Of a stretch of 35,245 nucleotides of DNA, positions 18,402 to 26,973 are shown one piece after another; the first letter of the stretch is position 1; each line of letters begins with the position of its first letter. A program made the position numbers and the translations under genes. The notes below the pieces were generated by a model that worked only from the letters and a program-made list of their open reading frames with translations, was not told the origin of the DNA and made no database searches. This stretch comes from Promethearchaeota archaeon (GTDB lineage: Archaea; Asgardarchaeota; Lokiarchaeia; Sigyniarchaeales; SOKP01): NCBI GenBank assembly GCA_019894975.1, contig JAGXNO010000038.1:1-35245 (forward strand), in the 5' to 3' direction.

Positions 18402-18458
18402 CTCTTTTTACAATCTTTTTATGAAACTTTATAAGAAGCCATAATTCAACATATCTTA

Positions 18459-18911
18459 ATGGATTATGAGTTTTTGATTAAAGATTTAAAGCTAAATAAA
18501 TCCCAAAAAGCTGTGGGGACTGATAAAGGATTAGCGAAAATAGGAGACGGAATTGTAAATCTTACTTATTCCATAGCCAAATCTATTTATCTAACTAAAA
18601 ACAGCCCAAATAATAACATTTTAAGAACGGGATTGAAAGTTAGTAAAAAGATACTAGCTAATGCTTTGAAAAATGCCAATTTGAAGGCCTTCGCAATAAC
18701 TCGAGCTGATGCACATGATCTTGCAGACACAGCAGAAGCCCTAGTTGCATTTGTCTGGCTTGATAAAAAAATATCTTTAGATGAAATCATTGGATATTTA
18801 TCTCAGAATCTAACGGGGGATCTAAATATCAGGAATGAAGAGATAAAGAGTGCTACAGAAGCTTTTACGAAGTTATTAAATCATATCAAAGAATTTCTCC
18901 CTAATAAATAA
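18459..18911 (+). CDS. RNase III-fold family protein (archaeal Ribonucleas_3_2 type)
   Basis: A 150-residue all-helical protein. The N-terminal GLAKIGDGIVNLTYSIAKS, the central SKKILANALKNANL and the later HDLADTAEALVAFVWL correspond to the archaeal ribonuclease III-like family (Pfam Ribonucleas_3_2). In RNase III the signature holds acidic metal ligands; here D27 of IGD and D/E residues of the DLADTAEA segment are candidates. There is no double-stranded-RNA-binding domain. It follows rpoL by 57 nt and precedes the DUF99 gene by 4 nt, so it is probably in the same transcript. Enzymatic activity is not established for this group as far as I know. Confidence 0.7.
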   Translation: MDYEFLIKDLKLNKSQKAVGTDKGLAKIGDGIVNLTYSIAKSIYLTKNSPNNNILRTGLKVSKKILANALKNANLKAFAITRADAHDLADTAEALVAFVWLDKKISLDEIIGYLSQNLTGDLNIRNEEIKSATEAFTKLLNHIKEFLPNK

Positions 18912-18915
18912 AATT

Positions 18916-19476
18916 ATGAAAGATAATCCTATAACTATTGGAATTGATGATTCTACTTTTAATTTAAAATCTGGAATTAAGACAACTCAACTAATTGGGG
19001 TTGTATGCCAAGGTACTAGGATGGTAAGTGTTGTCAAAGCTAAGATTAATATTGATGGAAATAACGCCACCCAAACAATTATTGACCTCCTACAAGAACA
19101 TGAGAAACTTGTCCACTATATTTTTACTCATACAATTACATTTGGAGGTTTCAATATCATTGATCTTGAGGAAATTTACCAGAAAGTGAAAAAACCGATT
19201 ATAGCTTTTAATGATCGTAGTATTAATCTCGATTCTGTAGTTAAAGCCTTAGCTAAAAAGTTCCCAGAGAGTTATAAAGAAAAAATTGAATATATATTAA
19301 ATGCAGGGAATCTATACCAAAGTAATATTCAGACTGCGGGTGGACTTTCAACGATCTATTTTCATTTAAAAGGGATAGAGATCTCCGAAGCAAATTTCTT
19401 AATTAAAAATTGCAGTATTGATTCTAAATTACCAGAGTGTCTTCGATTAGCCCATTTAATTGGAAAACTGTTCTAA
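18916..19476 (+). CDS. DUF99 family protein (endonuclease V-like fold)
   Basis: A 186-residue protein of the archaeal DUF99/UPF0215 family. The opening TIGIDDSTF, then IGVVCQGTRMVSVVKAKINIDGNNATQTI, and FGGFNIIDLEEIYQKVKKPIIA follow the family pattern; GID and D residues at the strand ends suggest an RNase H/endonuclease V-like fold. The natural substrate is unknown. It starts 4 nt after the RNase III-like gene, indicating translational linkage, and ends 8 nt from the end of the convergent GTPase gene. Confidence 0.78.
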   Translation: MKDNPITIGIDDSTFNLKSGIKTTQLIGVVCQGTRMVSVVKAKINIDGNNATQTIIDLLQEHEKLVHYIFTHTITFGGFNIIDLEEIYQKVKKPIIAFNDRSINLDSVVKALAKKFPESYKEKIEYILNAGNLYQSNIQTAGGLSTIYFHLKGIEISEANFLIKNCSIDSKLPECLRLAHLIGKLF

Positions 19477-19484
19477 TTTATAGA

Positions 19485-19961
19485 TTACTTTTTGCCGTCC
19501 ATCTCATATTCTAATATTCGTCTTATTCTACCACGTAAATCTACTCTTATCGCCGACATTCCATATGTGGGTATACCTAATTTTTCTTCGACTTGTTCAG
19601 CACTTAAAGCGTTTGGGAGATCTTGTTTGTTCGCTATTGCAATAATTTTTGAGCCCATAGAACGCAAAAACTTCTTATAGATTTCTTTAGTTTTTTCAAT
19701 GTTATCATCAGTGGAATCACATACAAGAATTGCTAATCCTGATCCTTTTAAAAAATCATCCCACATAAAACGAAAGCGTTCTTGACCAGCAAAATCCCAG
19801 ACATTAACTTTACTACCATTCAAGATTGAATCTTCTATTTCTAATCCTACAGTGGGATTTGTGTTTTTTGAAATTTTCCTTCCTTGAAGTAAAGACAATA
19901 ATGAAGATTTTCCAACCCCACTCTGACCTACAAAACATATTTTTGTTTTTGTCGTAAGAAT
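19485..19961 (-). CDS. Arf-like small GTPase with probable ATT start codon
   Basis: A Ras-superfamily GTPase of 158 residues, closest to Arf/SR-beta-like proteins. All five G motifs are present: G1 GQSGVGKS (12-19), G2 Thr37 in NPTVG, G3 WDFAGQE (55-61) with catalytic Gln60, G4 NKQD (111-114) and G5 SA (136-137). The frame is closed by TGA at 19968-19970, and no ATG, GTG or TTG lies before the P-loop; the first TTG is at 19898, after it. An ATT at 19959-19961 lies 6 nt after a Shine-Dalgarno-like AAAAGGTTGA and is the best start. No lipidation site is evident. Such GTPases are numerous in Asgard archaea. A frameshift or assembly error in the 5' end is the alternative. Confidence 0.82.
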   Translation of the reverse strand: MLTTKTKICFVGQSGVGKSSLLSLLQGRKISKNTNPTVGLEIEDSILNGSKVNVWDFAGQERFRFMWDDFLKGSGLAILVCDSTDDNIEKTKEIYKKFLRSMGSKIIAIANKQDLPNALSAEQVEEKLGIPTYGMSAIRVDLRGRIRRILEYEMDGKK

Positions 19962-19967
19962 ATCTAA

Positions 19968-19977
19968 TCAACCTTTT
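19968..19977 (-). promoter_or_regulatory. Shine-Dalgarno-like site deciding an ATT start
   Basis: On the minus strand AAAAGGTTGA is followed after 6 nt by the ATT at 19961. It resembles the archaeal consensus GGAGGTGA. It lies partly inside the 9-bp hairpin at 19972-20006. Confidence 0.45.
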
Positions 19978-20006
19978 CTAATTAGAACCTTATTATGTAG
20001 AAAAGG
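19972..20006. repeat. 9-bp inverted repeat over the GTPase ribosome binding site
   Basis: On the minus strand CCTTTTCTA and TAGAAAAGG form a perfect 9-bp stem with a 17-nt loop. The 3' arm contains the AAAAGG part of the Shine-Dalgarno-like site. Folding in the mRNA would hide the site, so it could act as a translational control hairpin. I tested it as a bulge-helix-bulge and found no consistent exon. Confidence 0.4.
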
Positions 20007-20182
20007 CAATTATGGCTTCAAAAATTAAAATAATATTTACATAACATGGGAGAGTATTCTAATGAATAATATTGCGAATTGAAAGTTAAACCTAAGATTA
20101 AATCAAAAAAATAAAAAATGAAAATAAAAAATCAATAATTTATCAATTAGGATAAAATAAAAAGATTCAAAAAAAAATTGTA

Positions 20183-21535
20183 TTATTTACTCTTCTCTAC
20201 AACCGAGGTTCCCACGTCTATGTCCTTAACTATCCCTACACATGCTGTCCTTCCCATATCCCGTACAGCAAATCTGCCCATTTCTGGAAAGTCATTATAC
20301 TTTTCGAGGCACATTTTCTTGATCGGGGTTAATTCTACGATTGCTGATTCGTTCCTCTTAAGAAACTTAGGATTATCCTCAATTACAGCACCAGTTTTCT
20401 GGTCTAATTTTTTAAGTAAGGCACTAAATTTAGCTGCAACTTGAGCTGTATGAGCATGAACTACAGGTGTATAGCCTTGTGCGATTGCGGTTGGATGCCA
20501 TATTACTATAATTTGTCCTGTCCATTTACCATTTGGATTAATTACAGTAGGAGGATTATCTACATGACCTAAGCAATCCCCTCGAGTTGCATCTGCTCTT
20601 GTGAGTCCTCTGATGCTAAATCCGATATTATCTCCAGGAACAGCTTCTTTAATTTCCTCATGATGCATTTCTATGCTTCGAATTTCCCCTTTAAATCCTG
20701 TAGGCATGATAACAATCTTATCTCCTGTTTTCATAACGCCTGTCTCTACTCTACCGACTGGGACTACACCTTGTCCTTTGATGCTATAACAATCTTGGAC
20801 AGGAAGTCTTAATGCTTTGCCTGTTGGTTTCTCTGGAAGGACAAATTGATCAATAGCATCGATAAGGGATGGACCATCATACCATGACATCTTATCGCTT
20901 TTCTTTGCTAAATTTTCCATTGCCATTCCACTGGTAGGAATGAAGGGTACATCTTTTAACCTAAAGCCTATATTTTTTAGGAGATCACCAACGGATTCCT
21001 TTACTTCATTATAGCGATCTTCACTATAATCATACACATCGGCTTTATTTACTGCAACAACAAGTTGCTTTACACCTAAAGTCTGTGCCAAATACGCGTG
21101 TTCTCGGGTTTGCCCATTAGCAGCAATTCCGACCTCCATTTCACCTTTCTTTCCAGAAACGACGAGGATAGCTGCATCTGCTTGAGATGCACCAGTAATC
21201 ATATTCTTGACAAATTACAATACCAGCTTGAATTAAGCTGGTAAATCTGCATGTCCTGGTGCATCAATAATGGTAAAATAGCGGTTAGGTGTCTCAAACT
21301 TGCGAAAGGCTAAATCGATTGTAATACCACGTTGTCGCTCTTCTTTTAACTTGTCAAATACAAAAGCATATGACCATGATTCACGATCGTATTCTTTAGC
21401 AAGTTTCTCTAATTCACGAGCTTCTCTTTCGGTTACTGAGCCCGTTTCGATAAGCAGAGCGCCCATCATAGTACTCTTGCCGTGATCTATGTGTCCGATT
21501 ATTACCAAATTCAAATGTTCTTTTTCAGTTGGCAT
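20183..21535 (-). CDS. tuf: Elongation factor 1-alpha (aEF1A), interrupted by a 30-nt intron
   Basis: The GTPase that brings aminoacyl-tRNA to the ribosome. Coding parts are 21245-21535 (97 codons) and 20183-21214 (343 codons plus stop), together 440 residues, a normal aEF1A length. Motifs: G1 GHIDHGKST (14-22), the switch I segment [12 protein letters not shown]3 DAPGH (91-95), G4 NKAD (153-156), then domains 2 and 3 ([34 protein letters not shown]). The frame meets TAA four codons after DAPGHAD, and resumes 21 nt later in the same frame at [14 protein letters not shown]. Removing 21215-21244 gives the family-standard D-F-V-K-N-M. The start ATG at 21535 follows a GAGG motif. An out-of-frame ATG lies 9 nt upstream. 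A pseudogene is unlikely because both parts are fully conserved and there is no second copy here. Confidence 0.92.
21215..21244 (-). other. 30-nt bulge-helix-bulge intron in aEF1A
   Basis: On the minus strand the intron begins TTACCAGCTT and ends ATTGTAA. Predicted fold: outer helix GACA (exon 1) with UGUC (exon 2), next to a U-U mismatch; a 3-nt bulge AAU on the 3' strand; a 4-bp central helix GCAG with UUGU (two G-U pairs); a 3-nt bulge AUU on the 5' strand; a 9-bp inner helix UACCAGCUU with AAGCUGGUA; and a 5-nt loop AAUUC. The tRNA splicing endonuclease cuts such bulges after the second base, giving exon 1 ending GCAGAU and exon 2 starting UUUGUC. The joined frame reads A-D-F-V-K-N. The intron is a multiple of three and holds two in-frame TAA stops, so unspliced mRNA would yield only a 100-residue fragment. 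The element was identified by hand folding. Confidence 0.88.
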
Positions 21536-21814
21536 AATTCATTAATTTCCTCTATTAATTATTATTTATATCTTTAATATTTAAATTTCTATAAAAATTA
21601 TTTTTATTAGATGTTATTTGTAAATGTCGATGAGTTTATATTTTTTACTATAATTTACTCTTAATTTTCGAGGACTATAACCAAAAAACTAGTAATTATT
21701 TTAAAATTTCAAGAAGAATATTCCAAAGAATTAGAGAAGATAATAAGAATAAAAAACTATAGATTGTTAATTAAGGTAATACAACAAAAAAAATACGAAA
21801 TAGCTGATACTAGA

Positions 21815-22636
21815 ATGGTAAAGAGTAGAGCCAAATTTCCGAAGGAAGGAGAGTTTCTTATAGCAAAAGTTACTGAAGTCGAAAATCAGTATGTGTATGT
21901 GGATCTAATTGACTATGAAGGGTTACCCTCTGAGGAAACCGCAAGAGGAATGATACATATATCGGAGATCAGTTCTAGATGGATTAAAAATATAAGAAAT
22001 TTTGTTCGAATTGGTCAGAGAATAGTGTTACGAGTATTGCGTGTCGATCAAGAAAAAGGTCACGTCGATATGTCATTAAGAAGAGTGAATTCAGCTCAGA
22101 AAGAGATTAGATTAAAAGAATGGAAATATGCAGTAAAATTTGAGAATTTATTGCAATTTCTTACAGAGACAGAAGGAATTGATTTAAACTTAGATGAAGC
22201 TTATGAATTGATTGGATTTCCTGTATTGGATAATTTTCATACTTATCAAGAAGCAATTGAAAACCTTAAAGAAAATGGAGAGGAACTATTAACTGATTTA
22301 GAAGGTGTTACAGATGAATTTAAAACAACCCTGTTAAAGATAGTGAATGAGAATGTAGAAATTTCTACGGTAAATATTTCTGGAAAAGTTAAGCTATCAT
22401 TTAATTCAGAAAATGGAATAGACCACATTCAAGAATCATTACTTGAGGCTTTAAAGGTAATAGATTCTAAAGAAACTCGTAATATTAGCATCAGCTATCA
22501 AGCGGCACCATTATATCGGCTTGAAGTAGTAACAAAAGATTATTTAGACGCAGAAAATATCTTGTCAGATGCTTTAGAAATCATCGAGCAAAAAGCGCAA
22601 CTCTACAACGGGACGTTTGAATTCATAAGAGATTAA
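21815..22636 (+). CDS. aif2a: Translation initiation factor 2 subunit alpha
   Basis: The alpha subunit of aIF2, which carries initiator tRNA to the ribosome. From the ATG at 21815 it has 273 residues, the usual length; an in-frame TTG at 21764 would add 17 residues with no family counterpart. The N-terminal S1 domain reads FPKEGEFLIAKVTEV, then YEGLPSEE, GMIHISEISSRWIKNIRNFVRIGQ and KGHVDMSLRRV. The helical domain 2 and the C-terminal alpha/beta domain (LYRLEVVTKDYLDAENIL) follow. It is followed by nop10 after 29 nt, the standard archaeal pairing. Confidence 0.95.
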   Translation: MVKSRAKFPKEGEFLIAKVTEVENQYVYVDLIDYEGLPSEETARGMIHISEISSRWIKNIRNFVRIGQRIVLRVLRVDQEKGHVDMSLRRVNSAQKEIRLKEWKYAVKFENLLQFLTETEGIDLNLDEAYELIGFPVLDNFHTYQEAIENLKENGEELLTDLEGVTDEFKTTLLKIVNENVEISTVNISGKVKLSFNSENGIDHIQESLLEALKVIDSKETRNISISYQAAPLYRLEVVTKDYLDAENILSDALEIIEQKAQLYNGTFEFIRD

Positions 22637-22665
22637 TATCCTTAATTAATGGTTTTGATTGAATT

Positions 22666-22851
22666 ATGACAAAATACTTATTAAAATGTGTGGAGTGTAA
22701 AAAATATGGTTTACCAAACGATAAATTAAAGTGTCGTTATTGTGGAGGCCGATTAGCAAATCCAAAACCCCCAAAATTTTCCTTAACAGATAAATGGGCG
22801 AAATATCGAATAATATATTTCAAGGAAGAATTTGAAAAGAAATTCGAATAG
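22666..22851 (+). CDS. nop10: H/ACA ribonucleoprotein component Nop10
   Basis: A 61-residue protein that joins Cbf5 in the H/ACA snoRNP-like particle for RNA pseudouridylation. The zinc ribbon is C8/C11 (CVEC) with C23/C26 (CRYC), and the C-terminal helix region PPKFSLTDKWAKYR matches the family pattern P-x-x-FS-x-x-D-x-x-x-KYR. It lies downstream of aIF2-alpha as in most archaea, and its stop is only 2 nt from the stop of the convergent GINS gene. Confidence 0.92.
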   Translation: MTKYLLKCVECKKYGLPNDKLKCRYCGGRLANPKPPKFSLTDKWAKYRIIYFKEEFEKKFE

Positions 22852-22853
22852 GT

Positions 22854-23519
22854 TTAAGATATATCTACTTTTTCTGCAAACTTTTCTAAAATCAGGATTT
22901 TAGCATTTTGAGAGGGAATGGATGCAAGATCCTCTTCTTCAAATGGTCCATAATTAATAAGATCAATTCCTACTAATGGTGGTGTTTTCTTTATAAATCT
23001 TAAAAGCATGAAATCCAGTTCTTCCCTTTCTTGCTTAGCGCTAGTTTCAGAAATTTGTGGTTCTTTTTCTATGATGGGTTCTGTCTCGTCAATCTCGGGA
23101 ACTGTATCATCTTGAATCTGAATTTGTTCTTCAGGTTCAGTTAATTCTTGTCCTTCAAAAATTGATATAGCCTTCACTTTTCTATATCCTTTAATTGAAC
23201 TTATTATATTTTGGTAAAGAAGCTTTTCAGCTTCAAGAACATTTTCAAGATTTAATTCTTTTAAAACAAGGGCGGTATTTATAATTTTAAGCTCTCGCAT
23301 CTCTTGAAGATCCTCATAAAGGAATGTGATATTTTTTTTGTAGGATTCAAAAACTTTGAATTTAATAGTATCAGTTTCATCTTCTTGATGGGTATCAATG
23401 GATTTTAGAAGGGTAGAATATTGATCAAAAAGTTTTCGATTTAAATCAGTCAAATTTGGCTGTTCGAACTCATGTAACCAATGCTGATATAACTTTTTAT
23501 ATTCTTTTTCTAAATCCAT
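22854..23519 (-). CDS. gins51: GINS complex protein (Gins51 type)
   Basis: GINS binds MCM and the RecJ-like Cdc45 homologue to form the archaeal CMG helicase. The 221-residue protein has the helical A domain first (about 1-115, with EDLQEMRELKI) and the small beta-rich B domain last (VGIDLINYGPFEEEDLASIP, then NAKILILEKFAEKVDIS). The A-B order is typical of Gins51 (Sld5/Psf1-like). The two domains are separated by a Glu/Pro-rich, probably flexible linker of about 45 residues. It is downstream of priS on the same strand, the conserved archaeal order. Confidence 0.88.
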   Translation of the reverse strand: MDLEKEYKKLYQHWLHEFEQPNLTDLNRKLFDQYSTLLKSIDTHQEDETDTIKFKVFESYKKNITFLYEDLQEMRELKIINTALVLKELNLENVLEAEKLLYQNIISSIKGYRKVKAISIFEGQELTEPEEQIQIQDDTVPEIDETEPIIEKEPQISETSAKQEREELDFMLLRFIKKTPPLVGIDLINYGPFEEEDLASIPSQNAKILILEKFAEKVDIS

Positions 23520-23580
23520 GAATATCGAAACTTTTTTCTTTAGTATTTAAAATTAGTGTATGGTTGATTAAATGTTTAAT

Positions 23581-24867
23581 TTATATGGTTTTTGCTACTT
23601 CTTTACATAATAGAAACACGGCAATATGATGTGGTACTTCTATGATTTCACCTTGTGTATATGGTCCATAAGATTTTCCCTTGATTTTTGTAGCAGGAAC
23701 TTGTTTTTCTAAAATTTCTACTTTTTGAGTTGTATGGACCTTGCTTTCAAATACAATTGGATCAAGTTTCTTATTTATTTCATCTAAGGGATTAAAATCG
23801 TCAAGCTCGTCAGGAAGTATCTCTTGAGTTTTAAATCCAGTTTTTCCGTGTAATGATCCGGGGTATCTAATAAGTCTATGTATATCAATTGTTACTGGTG
23901 TGTCAATCTCTACTCCAACTTCGTGTATTATACCGTTAAAAAATTTTTTCCAGTTAGCTAAACCGAAGCCTTCAACTGATGGCAAAGCAAAAGTGTTATG
24001 ATTCTCAATTTTATTTATAAAATCTTGTTTAGAATTCATAAAGCCTTTGACATAGTTTTTACTAAAGTTGAAATTCTCCTTATTCAATAGTAAATCTCTT
24101 AATTCTAAATCGCTCTTTTTTAATAATACCGAGATCTTTCTAATAATTTTTTGAGCCCACCCATATGTATCACCTGAAAAACTGTAAAACGTTCCACTTT
24201 TTTCTTGCAAACCCAATAATTCAAGTGAAATATTTTCTCCAGCAATATAATCAGCAATTTCCCTCCTCTCACTGCTAGTTAATTTCCTAATTTGTTGATT
24301 TTCGATTTTCAAGTGGTAGCCCCGATGTCCCGAAAAAGCTATCTTCATATTACTTAGATCAATCCCAAAATCAGGAATTAGAAAATTGTAAATTAATTTG
24401 ATTATTTCTCGCTTAGCTGTTTCTAAACATCTATCACAAATCCAAGCTAAAGTTTTGATTTTCAATTTTTTACAGTTGGGGCAGGAATGTACCATCCCTA
24501 CTCCACTTTCTCCACATTCCTTACAGTACCAGAAGTCATGATCCTCCTTGCACGGAGTATAAAAATGATCTACATCAATATCGATTATGAAATCGCATCC
24601 CTGATATTCTTTTCCTTCCATATTTTGGTTTTCAGGCTGTTTATAAATAGCTCCGCTCGAATAAATATGTCTAGGACCCTCGTTGATTAAATGTGTTAAA
24701 AATTGTTCCTGAACTTTAAAGCTCATATGTCTTTTCATGAAGGTTTTTGTATCCCAAGGGATGTATCCAAATTCTCTATTTTCAAATGAACTTAGGGAGG
24801 GGATTTCGGAACTCTTTTCCTTGTAATATGCCTTAAATAGACGTTTTAGATAATTTATGTCACTCAT
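23581..24867 (-). CDS. priS: DNA primase small catalytic subunit PriS
   Basis: Makes RNA/DNA primers for replication. It has 428 residues. The catalytic Asp triad segment is DIDVD (96-100); SGHRGYHL provides the second active-site motif and DIHRLIRYPGSLHG the third (His/Arg for nucleotide binding). A cysteine-rich insertion at 106-147 (C106, H110, C115, C118, C129, C132, C144, C147) is a zinc region larger than the single knuckle of the best-known PriS structures, enough for two zinc ions. The start overlaps the priL stop by 8 nt, so the two subunits are translationally coupled. Confidence 0.95.
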   Translation of the reverse strand: MSDINYLKRLFKAYYKEKSSEIPSLSSFENREFGYIPWDTKTFMKRHMSFKVQEQFLTHLINEGPRHIYSSGAIYKQPENQNMEGKEYQGCDFIIDIDVDHFYTPCKEDHDFWYCKECGESGVGMVHSCPNCKKLKIKTLAWICDRCLETAKREIIKLIYNFLIPDFGIDLSNMKIAFSGHRGYHLKIENQQIRKLTSSERREIADYIAGENISLELLGLQEKSGTFYSFSGDTYGWAQKIIRKISVLLKKSDLELRDLLLNKENFNFSKNYVKGFMNSKQDFINKIENHNTFALPSVEGFGLANWKKFFNGIIHEVGVEIDTPVTIDIHRLIRYPGSLHGKTGFKTQEILPDELDDFNPLDEINKKLDPIVFESKVHTTQKVEILEKQVPATKIKGKSYGPYTQGEIIEVPHHIAVFLLCKEVAKTI

Positions 24868-26062
24868 TTTCTTTATTTGGTTCCTTACTTTTGTAGAAAT
24901 CTGCTTTAGAAGCCCTATATTGTTTTATTCTAGTGTATCCTAAGGGATGACCTAATTTTTTCCTTTCACTTGGTTCTACTGAACCGTAACCCTCTAGACA
25001 TAGTTTATCCTTATAATCTACTGCTAAACATGAATTTAGAGATTTTAATGTTAAACATTTATATGGAATATATTTTTTCTTTTGAGCAAAATTGACTTGG
25101 TAGGTCGTCTTCTCTCGATCAAAATCTGGCATTATGGAAAATAAATCTACTATTTTTTCTACCGGATATTCAAGAGCAAGTAAAAACCAAACGATGAACA
25201 ATCTCTCATTATGAATTAAATTTTGTCCTGATTTCATTTTTTTCAATATTTCATTTACACATGGGGGAAATAAATTCACTATATCTTCTTCACTCTCAAA
25301 ATCAATTTTGAAATCAAATTGAAATTCCTCTTTTCGTTCTGCCCATGTTTCTATTATTTTATCAATTATCTCTTTAAAATCTTCAACTTTTGATACTTCG
25401 TTTACAAAAGCTTTTAATGAATCTTTATCATCTGATTCTTTAATAAGAAGTTTATTTCTTACATATTCTTGAATTAATCTAATTAATCTATGATTTTGGA
25501 TGAATACGTAACCTTCTGAAAGAGAATTATGCACTAATTTTCTATATTCATCTCTTAGGTTTGAGGCAAGTTTTATATAATCAATGTAGTGAACAGTAAA
25601 ACTACTTTCAAGTTTTTGTTGTTGATCTTTTACAATATTTATACCATACTTAATTGGGGGATCATAATACCTAATATCTAATCCAATATCTTTACAAATA
25701 TTATAGAGATTCACATCACTTTTTTCATTACTTAATTCATTATAATTTATCTTAGAATAGAGATTAGCCACTCTATTAGTGATTAATTGGTTATCTAAGG
25801 AATGTAGGATGATATTCAATAATAAATACACATAAACGTTTAGTTTATCGCTTCTATACCCTGAAATTTCTTCCAAGTTTTCGAAAGCAGCTTCAAATAG
25901 ATTGAGAATTCTCTCTTTTAATTCACCTCCAAGATCTTGTGAAAATATTTCGGTGATAAATATGGAGGGTGATTTTGAAGCAATTTCAGAATAGTAATTC
26001 TTTAATGAAGGAAGCCAGGGGTAATGATTCACTAGTTCAGTTGGTATATTCAATTCACCCAA
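24860..26062 (-). CDS. priL: DNA primase large subunit PriL
   Basis: The regulatory subunit that binds PriS and carries a 4Fe-4S cluster in its C-terminal domain. It has 400 residues. The N-terminal helical part opens YPWLPSLKNYYSEIA. The four cluster cysteines are in FPPC, YKC, NSC and KLC, spread over about residues 268-365. The C-terminal segment HPLGYTRIKQYR is typical. It lies between PCNA and PriS, forming a pcna-priL-priS-gins run on the minus strand. Confidence 0.93.
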   Translation of the reverse strand: MGELNIPTELVNHYPWLPSLKNYYSEIASKSPSIFITEIFSQDLGGELKERILNLFEAAFENLEEISGYRSDKLNVYVYLLLNIILHSLDNQLITNRVANLYSKINYNELSNEKSDVNLYNICKDIGLDIRYYDPPIKYGINIVKDQQQKLESSFTVHYIDYIKLASNLRDEYRKLVHNSLSEGYVFIQNHRLIRLIQEYVRNKLLIKESDDKDSLKAFVNEVSKVEDFKEIIDKIIETWAERKEEFQFDFKIDFESEEDIVNLFPPCVNEILKKMKSGQNLIHNERLFIVWFLLALEYPVEKIVDLFSIMPDFDREKTTYQVNFAQKKKYIPYKCLTLKSLNSCLAVDYKDKLCLEGYGSVEPSERKKLGHPLGYTRIKQYRASKADFYKSKEPNKENE

Positions 26063-26169
26063 TACCTCACTTAGAGAAAATTATAAAAATTAATCAATGG
26101 AAAATGGTTTTTATTTTGATTTAATTACCACGAGTTAAATGGTTTTTTAAAAATTAATAAAAAAGCTTA

Positions 26170-26973
26170 TTAGAATTCATCCATGTCATCATCATCATCG
26201 AATTCTTCTTCTTCTACTCGTGGTGCAAGGAAATAGTATAATTTTCCGCCTTCAAGAAGATCAAAATTCATTTTCAAGGGATGGTCAGTCTTTAACGCTA
26301 TCTCCAATTTCTCTGTAATTGAGGCGATTTTTAATATAGCTTTAAGGAATGTTAATGAATAAGCTCCGCTACTGGATCCGTGAAGATCACTTTCAATTAA
26401 GTCTTCCTCATTGAGATCATATTCCATTTCACCAATTTGTCCAGATGAGCTAAAAATCAGTCCTTGCCCTTCATTTGCATTTATATTTAGAATTTCCGAA
26501 TAAATTTCAGCGTCCTTTATAGCCTCTACTAAATAGTCTGGATCAATTACCCAGTTGGAAGGATATTCTATCTTAAGTAAGTTATCCATTGGGATTTCCT
26601 CAATGTCAATATCTAGTAAAGCTAAGCTAAATGTTCTTGTTCGTGATACTCCTTCCCTTTGCATTTTGATTTTTATTTTTTGGTTAGTTTCATCAAAATC
26701 AATCTCTACTGAATCATTGGCAGCGCTTCTTTTTAAGATTTTATCCAGATCATCTAAATTCAGACCGACCTTAGATTCTTTATTACACTCATAACCATCG
26801 AAATCATCCTTTTTTATTGATAATTTTAGCAAACATATCCGACTTGGATCCATCGCTGAAATCGTAAACTCTTTAGGGGTGACTCGAAACTCGGTTTCAT
26901 CGATAATACTGGAAAGAGTTTCAACAATCCCTTTCAATATCCGACTATTTTCTAATTTTAACGTAAAGCTCAT
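26170..26973 (-). CDS. pcn: DNA polymerase sliding clamp PCNA, with acidic C-terminal tail
   Basis: The trimeric ring that tethers polymerases and other replication proteins to DNA. It has 267 residues; archaeal PCNA is usually about 245-250. The N-terminal FRVTPKEFTISAMDPSRICL, the interdomain region and the C-terminal YYFLAPRVEE are standard. After LAPR, about 16 residues form an acidic tail (EEEEFDDDDDMDEF) beyond the normal end. The tail is next to the PIP-box binding groove and may tune partner binding (inference). It is the first gene of the primase/GINS run. Confidence 0.95.
   Translation of the reverse strand: MSFTLKLENSRILKGIVETLSSIIDETEFRVTPKEFTISAMDPSRICLLKLSIKKDDFDGYECNKESKVGLNLDDLDKILKRSAANDSVEIDFDETNQKIKIKMQREGVSRTRTFSLALLDIDIEEIPMDNLLKIEYPSNWVIDPDYLVEAIKDAEIYSEILNINANEGQGLIFSSSGQIGEMEYDLNEEDLIESDLHGSSSGAYSLTFLKAILKIASITEKLEIALKTDHPLKMNFDLLEGGKLYYFLAPRVEEEEFDDDDDMDEF

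Noticed and set aside
19959..20060. A BHB intron at the 5' end of the Arf-like GTPase
   Set aside because: The 9-bp dyad can be given a 4-bp central helix in one register, but the outer helix is weak and the joined upstream frame has no start codon.
20183..21535. aEF1A as a pseudogene or simple sequencing frameshift
   Set aside because: Both parts are fully conserved, the frame is unchanged across the 30 nt, and the exact BHB geometry with precise restoration of the family sequence is unlikely to arise by error.
21764..21814. TTG start for aIF2-alpha adding 17 residues
   Set aside because: The added residues have no match to the family N-terminus, and the ATG at 21815 gives the standard opening.
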